DNA of 64,000 nucleotides from Nocardia huaxiensis (GTDB lineage Bacteria > Actinomycetota > Actinomycetes > Mycobacteriales > Mycobacteriaceae): positions 3,720,001-3,784,000 of the forward strand of contig NZ_CP059399.1 of the NCBI RefSeq assembly GCF_013744875.1. Reading direction: 5' to 3'. Position 1 is the first letter of the stretch; every line of letters begins with the position of its first letter. The translations under genes and the position numbers were made by a program. Below, piece by piece: positions 8,836 to 16,827 of this stretch. The notes under the pieces are model-generated. The model was not told the DNA's origin. It worked only from the letters and a program-made list of their open reading frames with translations, and ran no database searches.

Positions 8836-9249
8836 TTACTCCACAACCAGTTCCACGGGGATATTGCCGCGGGTGGCCTTGGAGTAGGGGCACACCTGGT
8901 GGGCGGCCTCGACCAGGGCGCGGCCGGTTTCGTTCTGCAGGTGCTCGGGCAGTTCCACGCGCAGCACCACGGAGATGCCGAAGCCGGTCTCGTCGTCCTT
9001 GTTCAGGCTGACGTCGGCGGTGACCGAGGTGTCGCCCAGGTCGGCCTTCTGGGTGCGGGCCACGACCTGCAGCGCGCTGGCGAAACACGCCGAGTAGCCC
9101 ATGGCGAAGAGCTGCTCCGGGTTGGTGCCGTCGCCGGTGCCGCCGACGGCCTTGGGCTGGGCCAGCTTCAGGTCGAGGTAGCCGTCGGAGCTGACGGAGC
9201 GGCCTTCGCGGCCGACCGAGGTGGCGGACGAGGTGAAGAGTGTGGTCAT
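8836..9249 (-). CDS. ohr: Organic hydroperoxide resistance protein (Ohr)
   Basis: A 137-residue Ohr/OsmC-family thiol peroxidase that reduces organic hydroperoxides using lipoyl or thiol donors. The peroxidatic Cys55 (GYSACFASAL) and resolving Cys120 (HQVCPYSKATRGNI) are both present, and the N-terminal GTGDGTNPEQLFA stretch is canonical for Ohr rather than OsmC. The AGGAGG ribosome site precedes the ATG. It is divergent from a TetR-type regulator, and two palindromes lie between them. Ohr genes are commonly controlled by the MarR-type OhrR, so a TetR partner is less usual. It converges on the NlpC/P60 gene with only 6 bases between stops. Confidence 0.94.
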   Translation of the reverse strand: MTTLFTSSATSVGREGRSVSSDGYLDLKLAQPKAVGGTGDGTNPEQLFAMGYSACFASALQVVARTQKADLGDTSVTADVSLNKDDETGFGISVVLRVELPEHLQNETGRALVEAAHQVCPYSKATRGNIPVELVVE

Positions 9250-9263
9250 GGCGTTCCTCCTAG

Positions 9264-9277
9264 ACAGACTTGTCTGT
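9264..9277. promoter_or_regulatory. Palindromic operator, ohr side
   Basis: ACAGAC-TT-GTCTGT, a perfect 6-base inverted repeat between ohr and the TetR gene, in the ohr leader. It shares the AGACAGA...TGTCTG core with the second site at 9298-9311, 34 bases away start to start. Confidence 0.75.
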
Positions 9278-9297
9278 TCACGTCTGACGCCAAGGGT

Positions 9298-9311
9298 AGA
9301 CAGATCTGTCT
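9298..9311. promoter_or_regulatory. Palindromic operator, TetR side
   Basis: A perfect 14-base palindrome AGACAGATCTGTCT. It ends 2 bases before the TetR gene's -10 (TAGAGT, 9314-9319) and touches the predicted ohr -10 (TACCCT read on the minus strand, 9293-9298), so one bound dimer could block both promoters. Confidence 0.78.
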
Positions 9312-9313
9312 GC

Positions 9314-9319
9314 TAGAGT
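9314..9319 (+). promoter_or_regulatory. Predicted -10 of the TetR gene
   Basis: TAGAGT, 7 bases before the ATG at 9327, with no ribosome site: leaderless pattern. Confidence 0.55.
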
Positions 9320-9326
9320 CAAGGGC

Positions 9327-9863
9327 ATGAGCGAAGCCCGCGAACGCCTCCTGGACACGGCCACCCGGCTGTTCTATGCCGAGGGCATTCACACCGTGGG
9401 CATCGACCGCATCATCGCCGAGGCGGCCATTGCCAAGGCCACCTTCTACCGGCACTTCAAGACCAAGGACGACCTGGTCGTCGCCTACCTCACGCGCGAA
9501 TACGCCCGGCAGAAGGGCGTGCTCGAGGCCGTGCCGGGCGAGGGGGCCGAGTCCATCACCGCCATCTTCGAGCGGCTCGGCGAATTGAGCTGCGGCCCGG
9601 GGTTTCGTGGCTGCCCGTTCCTGAACGCGGCGGTGGAGTTCCCGAATCCGGACCACGCGGTGCGGGCGATCGTCGACGACTACCGCGGCTGGTTCCGCGA
9701 TCTCATGGCCGAACGGCTGCGCCAGGACGGGCATCCGGATCCGGACGGCACGGCCCGCGCGCTGCTGCTCACTCGGGACGGAGTTGCTCTCAGTGGCGGC
9801 GTCGGCGACAGCGAAACCGTCCGAGCCGGTATTCGAACCGCCCTGGCGCACTTGGCGAAGTAG
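9327..9863 (+). CDS. TetR family transcriptional regulator (likely ohr repressor)
   Basis: A 178-residue TetR-family DNA-binding protein. The N-terminal helix-turn-helix is clear (RLLDTATRLFYAEGIHTVGIDRIIAEA then KATFYRHFKTKDDLV, about residues 6-53). The C-terminal ligand and dimer domain contains GCPFLNAAVEFPNPDH, with one cysteine (in the GFRGCPF segment) that could sense oxidation. It is divergent from ohr, and two AGACAGA-type palindromes in the 77-base gap overlap both promoters, so autoregulation and control of ohr are likely. Peroxide or thiol sensing is inference from the neighbour only. The start is the ATG at 9327. Confidence 0.88.
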   Translation: MSEARERLLDTATRLFYAEGIHTVGIDRIIAEAAIAKATFYRHFKTKDDLVVAYLTREYARQKGVLEAVPGEGAESITAIFERLGELSCGPGFRGCPFLNAAVEFPNPDHAVRAIVDDYRGWFRDLMAERLRQDGHPDPDGTARALLLTRDGVALSGGVGDSETVRAGIRTALAHLAK

Positions 9864-9871
9864 GCCCTCGG

Positions 9872-10909
9872 TCAGACGCCGACCGATTCCTCCATCTCCT
9901 CCTCCGCGGCCGCGCGGGCATCGGGGTGGACGGCCTGCCGGGGAGCCGTTGCGGCGCGGCGCTTTTCAGTGCGTCCGGCGAGGGCGATGAGCAGCAGGCC
10001 CGCCGCGAACCACAGCACCAGGCTCAGGATGCGGCTGCCGAATCCCGCGCCGTCGAAGTACAGCAGGCTGCGCGCGCCCTCCATGAAGCCCGCGCCGTTC
10101 CAGAATCCGTGCAGTGTCCCGAAGAAGTCGTTCTGCAGCCACGGGCTGTAGACGCCGCCGGAGCTGGTGAAGTTCAGCATGACGAACAGCACCATCATGG
10201 CCAGGGTGGTCCAGCGTTGCAGGTAGGTGTGCAGGCCGATGCCGATGGCCAGCACGCCGGCCGAGTACAGCCACGACATGGCCCACACCGCGCCGAGGTC
10301 GTGGTCGACCACGTGGAAGACCGGTCCGGCGACGGCGAGGCCGATGAGGCTCACGATGAACGAGGTGACCAGCCCGAACAGGGCGCGAATCCACATGGGC
10401 AGCCCCGCGCCCGCCGCGCCGATGGCCGCGACCGAGCCGTAGGAGCCGATGCTCAGCGCCACCAGCAGGAAGAAGATGCCCTGCGCGGTCGGGTCGCCGG
10501 ACGCGGGCGAGGTGACGTCGGTGACCGTGAGCGCCACGCCCTGTTTGTCGGTGACCTGCTGGAATACCAGCTCGGTGGCCATGGCGGTGGTGTCCGAACC
10601 GGCCTTGGCGACAAGCAGTTCCGGGTGCTGGGCGTCGGGGACGAACGCGCCCGCGAGGTCGCGGTTCTTCAGTTGCGCCACGGCCGCGTCGCGGTCCGGC
10701 ACGGTGATCACGTCGAGGGCCTTGCCGCCCTGATCCTTCAGCGTCTGCGCCAGCACCATCGCCTGTGGGTTGTCGCCCACGACCGCCACCGCCAGATGGT
10801 TGGGTTCGGGCTGGTGGAACGCGCCCAGGTAGGCCAGGCCCATGCCGAGGCACATGAGCAGCGGGGTGAGCAGGTGGGTGGCGACGTGCCGGATCTGATG
10901 CGAGGCCAT
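9872..10909 (-). CDS. ABC-2/YhgE-like membrane protein
   Basis: A 345-residue membrane protein with one N-terminal helix (about 13-32), a long extracytoplasmic domain (about 35-150) and five to six further helices from about residue 155 to 325, then an acidic tail (AAAEEEMEESVGV). This layout matches the DUF3533/YhgE-Pip type of ABC-2-like permeases, whose substrates are mostly unknown and which often act in lipid or drug export. No ATPase gene is adjacent. The start is ATG 10909 with GAGAGAAG upstream; a frame upstream of it runs into the operator. It is divergent from a MarR-type regulator that probably controls it. Confidence 0.75.
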   Translation of the reverse strand: MASHQIRHVATHLLTPLLMCLGMGLAYLGAFHQPEPNHLAVAVVGDNPQAMVLAQTLKDQGGKALDVITVPDRDAAVAQLKNRDLAGAFVPDAQHPELLVAKAGSDTTAMATELVFQQVTDKQGVALTVTDVTSPASGDPTAQGIFFLLVALSIGSYGSVAAIGAAGAGLPMWIRALFGLVTSFIVSLIGLAVAGPVFHVVDHDLGAVWAMSWLYSAGVLAIGIGLHTYLQRWTTLAMMVLFVMLNFTSSGGVYSPWLQNDFFGTLHGFWNGAGFMEGARSLLYFDGAGFGSRILSLVLWFAAGLLLIALAGRTEKRRAATAPRQAVHPDARAAAEEEMEESVGV

Positions 10910-10935
10910 GAAATCTTCTCTCAATAGTTGGCAAA

Positions 10936-10964
10936 TACAACCAAGCGAAGTTGTACTATACAAC
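10936..10964. promoter_or_regulatory. MarR operator with three TACAAC/GTTGTA half-sites
   Basis: TACAAC (10936-10941), GTTGTA (10950-10955) and TACAAC (10959-10964) form two overlapping inverted repeats. The inner one, GTTGTA-CTA-TACAAC (10950-10964), is a perfect palindrome that covers the marR -10 and ends two bases before its ATG. Confidence 0.8.
10954..10959 (+). promoter_or_regulatory. Predicted -10 of the MarR gene
   Basis: TACTAT, inside the operator and 6 bases before the ATG at 10966: leaderless transcript expected. Confidence 0.6.
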
Positions 10965-10965
10965 C

Positions 10966-11409
10966 ATGGATGCGGAAGCGGAACTCCCGGACCGGGCCGA
11001 GGCGATCGAGGTCATACAGCGCGAGCTCACCGCCTTCGCCCGCCGCGCGCGGGGGCGAGCCACCGAACTGCACCCGGAGCTGTCGCTGGTGGCGTCGAGC
11101 ATTCTCGACCTGGTCATCGAGCGTGACGGCTGTCTGGCCGCCGACCTGGCGGGGCATTTCCACCTGGACAAGTCCACGGTGAGCCGGCAGGTGGCGGCGC
11201 TGGAGAAGTCGGGATACCTGGCGCGCGCGGCGGATCCGGCCAATCGCCGCAATCAGGTGCTGCGGGCCACGCCGGAGGGGGAGCGCGCGGCGCACGCGGC
11301 GGCCCGCAGCCGGGCGACCGCCTTCGCCCTGCGCTTCCGCGATTGGGACGATTCGGATTTGACGCAGTTGGCGCGATATCTCCTGCGCTACAACGCCTCT
11401 GACGAATAG
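10966..11409 (+). CDS. MarR family transcriptional regulator
   Basis: A 147-residue MarR-type regulator. The winged helix is seen in LAADLAGHFHLDKSTVSRQVAALEKSGYLARAADPANRRNQVLRAT (about residues 51-100), including the beta-wing arginines, with a C-terminal dimer helix (LTQLARYLLRYN). I place the start at ATG 10966. The open frame extends five codons upstream, but those bases are the -10 and operator. The divergent membrane protein gene and the shared palindromes suggest local autoregulation, with the transporter-like gene as the target. The ligand is unknown. Confidence 0.88.
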   Translation: MDAEAELPDRAEAIEVIQRELTAFARRARGRATELHPELSLVASSILDLVIERDGCLAADLAGHFHLDKSTVSRQVAALEKSGYLARAADPANRRNQVLRATPEGERAAHAAARSRATAFALRFRDWDDSDLTQLARYLLRYNASDE

Positions 11410-11463
11410 ACTTGGCGCGCGTCTCGCCGGTCGGGGCGGGACCTTCCGCTGGAGGTGGACGTC

Positions 11464-12477
11464 ATGTCCCAGGGGTCGAAAGGTTTCACCGAGGCAAGAG
11501 TCGGCAATCGCACGCGGATTGCCGCCATGCTGGGCGGCGCGCTGCTGCTGGCCGCCACCGTGATCGGATGCGGCGCCGAGCCGGATCCCGAGGCGAATGT
11601 CCCGGCCGAGGGCACGCGGGTCAGCGGCGGCCCCGGTACCGTCGCCAAACCCGGCTCCCTCGAGGGCTTTTCGTCACCGGAGAGCGTGCTGTTCGCCGAG
11701 GACCGCTGGTTCATCTCCAATGTCGGCGCCGAGCGCGCACCGCTCGCCAAGGACGGCGACGGGTATCTCACCGAACTCAACGCGGTCGGCACCGTGACCG
11801 CCCGCAAGGCCATGCCCCGTCAGGGCGATCCGCCGTTGCACGCGCCGAAAGGCATGGCGCATCACGACAATCGCGTATTCGTGGCCGATATCGATCGCGT
11901 GGTCGGCTACGACGTGGACACGCACGGGCAGGTGTTCGAGGCGCCGCTGTCGGGCGACGAGCCCGCCATGCTGAATGACCTCGCGCTGCTGGACTCGAAA
12001 ACCTTGCTGGTCAGCGACAGCTTGCGTGGCATCGTGTACCGGCTGGATCTGGAGTCCAAGTCCTTCGAGTCGCTGGCCACGGCGATTCCGGGCGCGAACG
12101 GCATCGCGCTGGACCCGTCGGGCAAAGTGGCGTTCGTGGCCGGCACCGGAGCCGACTTCACCGGCGGCGATCTGTGGCGGCTGGATCTCACCCAGAATCC
12201 GGTGGTGCCACAGCGGGTCGGGAGCGTGCACGGCGTCCTCGATGGAATCGCGGTGCCCGCCAATGGAACCATCGTGATCTCGGACTGGGTCTCGACCACC
12301 AACCCGGATCAGGCCGGGTCGGTGCAGGTGTACAACCCGGACGGGTCGCTGTCGGCCACCGTCAGGCTGCCCGACAATCTGCGCGGCCCAGCCGATTTCA
12401 CCCTCGACGGCACCGGCCGCAATATCTGGGTCCCGGCGATGGCCGACAACCGGGTCGTCGTGGTGCCGCTGCCCTAG
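11464..12477 (+). CDS. Lipoprotein with SMP-30/NHL-like beta-propeller
   Basis: A 337-residue exported lipoprotein. The signal peptide ends in the lipobox VIGC (lipidated Cys36). The rest reads as repeated propeller blades with motifs such as NGIALDPSGKVAFVAGTG, DGIAVPANGTIVISDW and GPADFTLDGTGRNIWVPAMADNR. This matches SMP-30/gluconolactonase/LRE-like proteins, which bind or hydrolyse small molecules at the cell surface. No catalytic set can be assigned with confidence. The start is ATG 11464, 8 bases after GGAGG. It is convergent with the mycolyltransferase-like gene, with a 21-bp tandem duplication between their stops. Confidence 0.8.
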   Translation: MSQGSKGFTEARVGNRTRIAAMLGGALLLAATVIGCGAEPDPEANVPAEGTRVSGGPGTVAKPGSLEGFSSPESVLFAEDRWFISNVGAERAPLAKDGDGYLTELNAVGTVTARKAMPRQGDPPLHAPKGMAHHDNRVFVADIDRVVGYDVDTHGQVFEAPLSGDEPAMLNDLALLDSKTLLVSDSLRGIVYRLDLESKSFESLATAIPGANGIALDPSGKVAFVAGTGADFTGGDLWRLDLTQNPVVPQRVGSVHGVLDGIAVPANGTIVISDWVSTTNPDQAGSVQVYNPDGSLSATVRLPDNLRGPADFTLDGTGRNIWVPAMADNRVVVVPLP

Positions 12478-12479
12478 CC

Positions 12480-12521
12480 GAATACGGCACCGCCGCAGGC
12501 GAATACGGCACCGCCGCAGGC
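12480..12521. repeat. Perfect 21-bp tandem duplication between convergent stops
   Basis: GAATACGGCACCGCCGCAGGC occurs twice, head to tail (12480-12500 and 12501-12521). It fills almost the whole 46-base gap between two convergent genes. Confidence 0.9.
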
Positions 12522-12523
12522 GC

Positions 12524-13594
12524 TTACAGCTCCAGGCCCCTGGCCAGCACCGGCCAGGAGTCGCGCAGCGCGTCCTCCCAGTAGCCCCAGGAATGCGTTC
12601 CGGCCTGGCTGATCTCGAAGGTCGCCGGGATCTCCAGCGTCGCCAGCTTGTCCTTGAGATTGCGGGCGCACCAATCGCTCGCGGCCTCGAGGATGCCGCC
12701 GATGATGAGCTGCTGGGCGAGCCCGCCGTCGGCCGGGCCGAGGCTGCGCACATCGGAGAGGGTGTCGTGCTGGCCGGGCAGCCCGCTGCCGTTGGAGACG
12801 TAGAGTTCCAGTCCCCGTAGTTGTTCGGCGTGCACGTACGGGTCGTTGGCCACCCACGCCGGATCGCCGGGCGGCCCGTACATGTTCTCGGGATTGCCGC
12901 CGCCGATGCCCACCACGATCTCGGCGAACTTGCGCCCGATGGGATCACTGATCTGCGCGCACCCGCTGTAGGCCGCCACCGCCCGGTACAGCCCCGGCTT
13001 GGCGATGGGCAGCTGCAACACCGAGGTGCCGGACATGGACATGCCCGCGATGGCGCGAACTCCATTGGTGTCCAGGGCTTCATCGATGATCGGCGGCAGT
13101 TCCTCGGTGAGGAACGTCTTCCACATATTGGTGCCGAGCGCGGGATCGGCTGTGCGCCAATCGGTGTAGTAGCTGTGCTTGCCGCCGATCGGCATGACCA
13201 CGTTCACGTTCTTGTCGCCGAAGAACGACACGGAGTCGGTGTTGCGCTTCCAGGTGGCCGTATCCTGGCCGCCCCCAGCGCCATTGAGCATGTACAGCAC
13301 CGGGCGCGGTTCGGAGGCGTCGGCCGGCCGCTGCACCTCCACGGTGATGTCGGTGTTCATGGCGGCGGACCACACGCGCAGCACCAGATTGCGCGCGTCG
13401 CGGATCTCGAAGGCGGCGATGCGGGAGCCGTCCTCGGAAACCGGTGTGGCAGCGAGGGTTGCGGTGCTGGTGATCGGATCGGGCGGGGGAGTCGCCGTCG
13501 CCGGTGCGGACAGCACAGTGATCGAACCGAGCAGAGCACTCACCGCTGTCGCGAGCGTCGCCGCGCACGTAACCGAACCGCGTAGCAAAACCAA
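12524..13594 (-). CDS. Ag85-like mycolyltransferase/esterase (secreted)
   Basis: A 356-residue exported alpha/beta hydrolase of the antigen 85 family (esterase D Pfam type), which transfers mycolates onto trehalose or arabinogalactan. The signal peptide spans about residues 1-35. The oxyanion stretch is VLYMLNGAGGG; the nucleophile Ser186 lies in GMSMSGTS and the catalytic His near the C-terminus in QAGTHSWGYWEDAL. Substitution of GLSM-type motifs by GMSM is seen in paralogues. The start is TTG 13594, or TTG 13588, which sits better after GAAGG. Corynebacterineae encode several copies; which mycolate acceptor this one uses cannot be read from the sequence. Confidence 0.88.
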   Translation of the reverse strand: MVLLRGSVTCAATLATAVSALLGSITVLSAPATATPPPDPITSTATLAATPVSEDGSRIAAFEIRDARNLVLRVWSAAMNTDITVEVQRPADASEPRPVLYMLNGAGGGQDTATWKRNTDSVSFFGDKNVNVVMPIGGKHSYYTDWRTADPALGTNMWKTFLTEELPPIIDEALDTNGVRAIAGMSMSGTSVLQLPIAKPGLYRAVAAYSGCAQISDPIGRKFAEIVVGIGGGNPENMYGPPGDPAWVANDPYVHAEQLRGLELYVSNGSGLPGQHDTLSDVRSLGPADGGLAQQLIIGGILEAASDWCARNLKDKLATLEIPATFEISQAGTHSWGYWEDALRDSWPVLARGLEL

Positions 13595-13692
13595 ACCTTC
13601 GAACTCATCGGGTTCCCGACCCGCTAGGGATAATCTCCGATAAGCCCGAAATGTTGCAAGTGGGACAAGTCACTACGGCGTGTGCGGCAGGA

Positions 13693-14571
13693 TCACTCGC
13701 CGACGAGCTGCCGCAGCAGCGGCCCGTACTCGGGATGCGCCAGCGCCGAGGCGAATTGGGCGACCAGGTAGTCGGCCGGATTGCCGGTGTCGTACCAGCT
13801 GCCGCGAATCACCTGGCCGTACACCGGGTTTTCGGCCGCGAACAGGTTGATGGCATCGGTCAGATACACCTCGCCGGTGCGGTGGGTGTACCAGTTGTCC
13901 ACCTGGCGGCGCAGTTCCGCGATGATGCCGGGGGTGACCACATACCCGCCGATGGCCGCGTACGAGGAGGGCGCGTCGGCGGTCTTGGGCTTCTCCTTGA
14001 GCCCGCTGATGCGCATGAGCCCCTCGCCGATGGTCTCCTCGACGACCGGCACGCCGTAGCGCTGGGATTCGGCCGGGTCCATGGGCATGAGCGCCAGCAC
14101 GGGCGCGCCGGTCTTCTCGTAGGCGTCGATGAGCTGCTGGGCGCGCGGCACCTCGGCGACGAAGACGTCGTCGGGCCACAGCACCAGCATGGGTTCGTCG
14201 CCCAGATTGCGGGCGGCATTGAGCACGGGGGTGCCGTTGCCGTAGGGGCCGTGCTGGTCGAGGTAGGTGATGTGGCCGAGGCGGCCCAGTTCGTAGACCT
14301 CTTCCACGGCGTCGGCGTAGGCGGCCTTGCCGTCGGCGCGCAGCTGCGCGACCAGTTGCGGATTGGGCCGGAAGTGGTCCTGGATCAAGGACTTTCCGGC
14401 GCTGACCACGATCGTGATATCGGTGATGCCGGAGGCGACCAGTTCGCGCACGGTGTGCTCGATGACCGGTTTGTCGCCGACCGGGAGCATCTCCTTGGGA
14501 ATCGCCTTGGTCAGCGGCAGCAGCCGGGAGCCGATACCTGCGGCCGGGATCACGGCCTTGCGAATCGTCAT
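13693..14571 (-). CDS. galU: UTP-glucose-1-phosphate uridylyltransferase
   Basis: GalU, 292 residues, making UDP-glucose from UTP and glucose-1-phosphate for polysaccharides, trehalose and envelope glycans. The nucleotide-binding start KAVIPAAGIGSRLLPLTKAIPKEMLPV is intact, with the conserved KSLIQDHF, VLWPDD and GLKEKP segments and the C-terminal GSWYDTGNPADYL. The start is ATG 14571; a longer frame reaching 14625 would run into the dinB promoter. It is divergent from dinB. Its product could feed the polysaccharide locus at 49-56 kb and trehalose metabolism, but this is a general housekeeping role. Confidence 0.95.
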   Translation of the reverse strand: MTIRKAVIPAAGIGSRLLPLTKAIPKEMLPVGDKPVIEHTVRELVASGITDITIVVSAGKSLIQDHFRPNPQLVAQLRADGKAAYADAVEEVYELGRLGHITYLDQHGPYGNGTPVLNAARNLGDEPMLVLWPDDVFVAEVPRAQQLIDAYEKTGAPVLALMPMDPAESQRYGVPVVEETIGEGLMRISGLKEKPKTADAPSSYAAIGGYVVTPGIIAELRRQVDNWYTHRTGEVYLTDAINLFAAENPVYGQVIRGSWYDTGNPADYLVAQFASALAHPEYGPLLRQLVGE

Positions 14572-14620
14572 GATCCGATCATCACATACCTCAACAGACG
14601 TACTTGTCGGTAGTCGCGCG

Positions 14621-14626
14621 TACATT
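14621..14626 (+). promoter_or_regulatory. Predicted -10 of dinB
   Basis: TACATT, 7 bases before GTG 14634; leaderless pattern, no ribosome site. Confidence 0.5.
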
Positions 14627-14633
14627 GCCCACT

Positions 14634-16040
14634 GTGGACACCTCTGCCGATAGCAAAGTCGCTGGTCGCAGCGCTGTCGCCGGTGGCGGCGGGCGCTGGG
14701 TGATCCACATCGACATGGATGCTTTCTTCGCCTCGGTCGAGCAGCTGACCCGGCCGACCCTGCGCGGGCGGCCCGTCCTGGTGGGCGGCATGGGCGGGCG
14801 CGGCGTGGTGGCGGGGGCGAGTTACGAGGCGCGGGTGTTCGGGGCCCGCTCGGCCATGCCCATGCATCAGGCCAAACGCCTGGTGGGGGTGACCGGCGTG
14901 GTGATTCCGCCGCGCGGTGCGGTGTACTCCGAGCTCAGCGGGCAGGTCTTCGACACGCTGCGCGAGCGCATTCCGATCCTGGAGACGCTGTCGTTCGACG
15001 AAGCCTTCGGCGAGCCCGCGGAATTGGCCGGTGCGACACCCGAGCAGGTGCTGAGTTTCTGCGAGGCGCTGCGCCGCGCGGTGCGCGAGCGCACCGGCCT
15101 GGTGGCCTCGGTGGGTGCGGGCAGCGGCAAGCAGCTGGCCAAGATCGCCTCCGGTCTCGCCAAACCCGATGGGGTGCGGGTGATTTCGCGTGCCGAGCAG
15201 CAGGGTTTCCTGTCCGCGCTGCCGGTGCGCAAGCTCTGGGGCGTCGGCCCGGTCGCCGAAAGCCGTTTGCGCACACTGGGTATCGAGACCGTGGGGGCGT
15301 TCGCGGCGCTGCCCGAGTCCGAGGCGGCCTCGATTCTCGGCAGCAGCCTGGGCATCGCGCTGCACCGGCTGGCGCGCGGCATCGACGATCGGCCGGTCGC
15401 CGAACGCGCGGAGGCCAAGCAGATCAGCGCCGAGACCACCTACGAGACCGATATCGTCACCCTCGCCCAGCTGCGCCCGGCCATCGATGCCATGGCGGCC
15501 TCGGCGCACCGGCGGCTCACCCAGGACGGCCGGGCCGCCCGCACGGTGGTGCTCAAGCTGAAGAAAGCGGATATGAGCATCGTGACCCGCTCGTCCACGC
15601 TGCCGTACGCCACCGAGGATCTGACCACGCTCACCGCGGCGGCGCAGCGCTCGGCGCTGGATCCGGTCGAGCTGGGCCCGATTCGTCTGGTGGGCGTGGG
15701 TTTCGCGGGTTTGTCGGAGATTCGGCAGGAGTCGCTCTTTCCGGAACTGGACCAAACCGTCGAGGCCAACGAATCGGTCTCGGAGGAGCCGACTTTGGGG
15801 CTGGCGCTCGGCCCGGAACCGGTGGTGCCGCCGCCGACCCGCTCCTACACCACCCAGACCTGGTACCCGGGATTGGATGTCGCGCACCCGGAATTCGGGC
15901 ACGGCTGGGTGCAGGGCTCGGGCCACGGGCGTGTCACCGTCCGCTTCGAGACCCGCAGCACCGGTCCCGGCCCCGCCCGCACCTTCGCGGCCGACGATCC
16001 GGGCCTGACCCGCGCGGATCCGCTCGACAGCCTGCGCTGA
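14634..16040 (+). CDS. dinB: DNA polymerase IV (Y family)
   Basis: Y-family translesion DNA polymerase, about 468 residues, like mycobacterial DinX. The metal-binding palm motifs are present: [13 protein letters not shown] with two aspartates near the N-terminus and TLSFDEAF for the third. The steric-gate Phe-Phe pair, the helix-hairpin-helix segment ([21 protein letters not shown]) and the little-finger domain follow. A QESLFPEL stretch resembles a beta-clamp-binding motif, and after it comes a C-terminal extension of about 90 residues ([22 protein letters not shown]...). I prefer GTG 14634 over TTG 14604 because of the -10 spacing. It is divergent from galU. No SOS box was recognised. Confidence 0.93.
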   Translation: MDTSADSKVAGRSAVAGGGGRWVIHIDMDAFFASVEQLTRPTLRGRPVLVGGMGGRGVVAGASYEARVFGARSAMPMHQAKRLVGVTGVVIPPRGAVYSELSGQVFDTLRERIPILETLSFDEAFGEPAELAGATPEQVLSFCEALRRAVRERTGLVASVGAGSGKQLAKIASGLAKPDGVRVISRAEQQGFLSALPVRKLWGVGPVAESRLRTLGIETVGAFAALPESEAASILGSSLGIALHRLARGIDDRPVAERAEAKQISAETTYETDIVTLAQLRPAIDAMAASAHRRLTQDGRAARTVVLKLKKADMSIVTRSSTLPYATEDLTTLTAAAQRSALDPVELGPIRLVGVGFAGLSEIRQESLFPELDQTVEANESVSEEPTLGLALGPEPVVPPPTRSYTTQTWYPGLDVAHPEFGHGWVQGSGHGRVTVRFETRSTGPGPARTFAADDPGLTRADPLDSLR

Positions 16041-16237
16041 GATCCGGCCATGGCGCACCGGCGAATTGAGAAGCCCGTGCACGAATTATGAGGATTCGGA
16101 CTGAAAGTGCGTCCGCGGCGGTTTCCGAGTCGGATTTCCGCGTATCTCGTTGGTAGTGTCGGGCACCGTGCAGCGCCGCCCCTCTGTGGCGCCTGTCTCG
16201 TAGTCCAGGGACCTACTCGAACGCAAAGGACGAGCAG

Positions 16238-16744
16238 TTGAAGCTTCAGAAGACCGGACGTATCGCGGTTGCCACGCTGGCCATCGTCACCGCCCTCGGG
16301 CTCTCCGCGTGTGGTGAGGGTGACAAGAAGGAAACGAAGCCGAAGGCCACCACCTCGAAGACCACCGCGGCCACCGCCCCGCAGGGCAACCTGCCGGCCG
16401 TGCCCACCGCGGCGGACCTCAACGCGGAACTGCAGAAGGCGCTGGATCCGAACGTTCCGAACGATCAGAAGCTGGACATGATGCAGGGCGTCTCCGCCGA
16501 CCCCACCCTGCCGCAGCGGCTGACCGAGGCCTACCAGCAGAACAACGCCACCATCACGGTCACCGGCGTCACCGATCTGGGCAACGGCACCATCACCGCC
16601 GACGCCGACGCCTCCATCAACGGCGGCCAGCCGCAGAAGATGGTCGTGCCGTTCGTGGCCGAGGACGGCAAGTGGAAGGTCCAGAAGGAGTGGATCTGCA
16701 ACACCCTCTCGCTGGCCAACCAGACCTCCCCGGCCTGCGCCTAG
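16238..16744 (+). CDS. Mtb12-like lipoprotein (low-molecular-weight antigen family)
   Basis: A 168-residue exported lipoprotein. The signal peptide has a lipobox LSAC (Cys25), then a Lys/Thr/Ala-rich linker, then a domain with ELQKALDPNVPNDQKLDMMQG and paired features of the mycobacterial Mtb12 (low-molecular-weight antigen) family. Two cysteines near the C-terminus (WICNTL and SPACA) may form a disulfide. The function of the family is unknown. The start is TTG 16238, supported by AAAGGACGAG. A candidate -10 (TAGTGT) lies about 16153-16158, giving an about 70-base leader. The gap 16041-16237 holds nothing else. A terminator follows. Confidence 0.82.
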   Translation: MKLQKTGRIAVATLAIVTALGLSACGEGDKKETKPKATTSKTTAATAPQGNLPAVPTAADLNAELQKALDPNVPNDQKLDMMQGVSADPTLPQRLTEAYQQNNATITVTGVTDLGNGTITADADASINGGQPQKMVVPFVAEDGKWKVQKEWICNTLSLANQTSPACA

Positions 16745-16755
16745 CAGACGCTCGC

Positions 16756-16786
16756 GGGCCCGTCATCCACCGCGGATGACGGGCCC
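16756..16786. terminator. Intrinsic-type terminator
   Basis: A perfect 13-bp stem (16756-16768 with 16774-16786) with a 5-base loop, followed within a few bases by a short TTTT run. It isolates the lipoprotein gene from the arabinosyltransferase gene. Confidence 0.88.
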
Positions 16787-16813
16787 CACAGGGTTTTGTC
16801 AGGTTTGCCCCCT

Positions 16814-16819
16814 TACTAT
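16814..16819 (+). promoter_or_regulatory. Possible -10 of the arabinosyltransferase gene
   Basis: TACTAT, 8 bases before the GTG at 16828. The spacing is one base longer than the other leaderless candidates here. Confidence 0.4.
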
Positions 16820-16827
16820 CTCCCGTC

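Noticed and set aside
14571..14634. An SOS (LexA) box in the galU-dinB gap
   Set aside because: No GAAC-N4-GTTC type sequence was seen.
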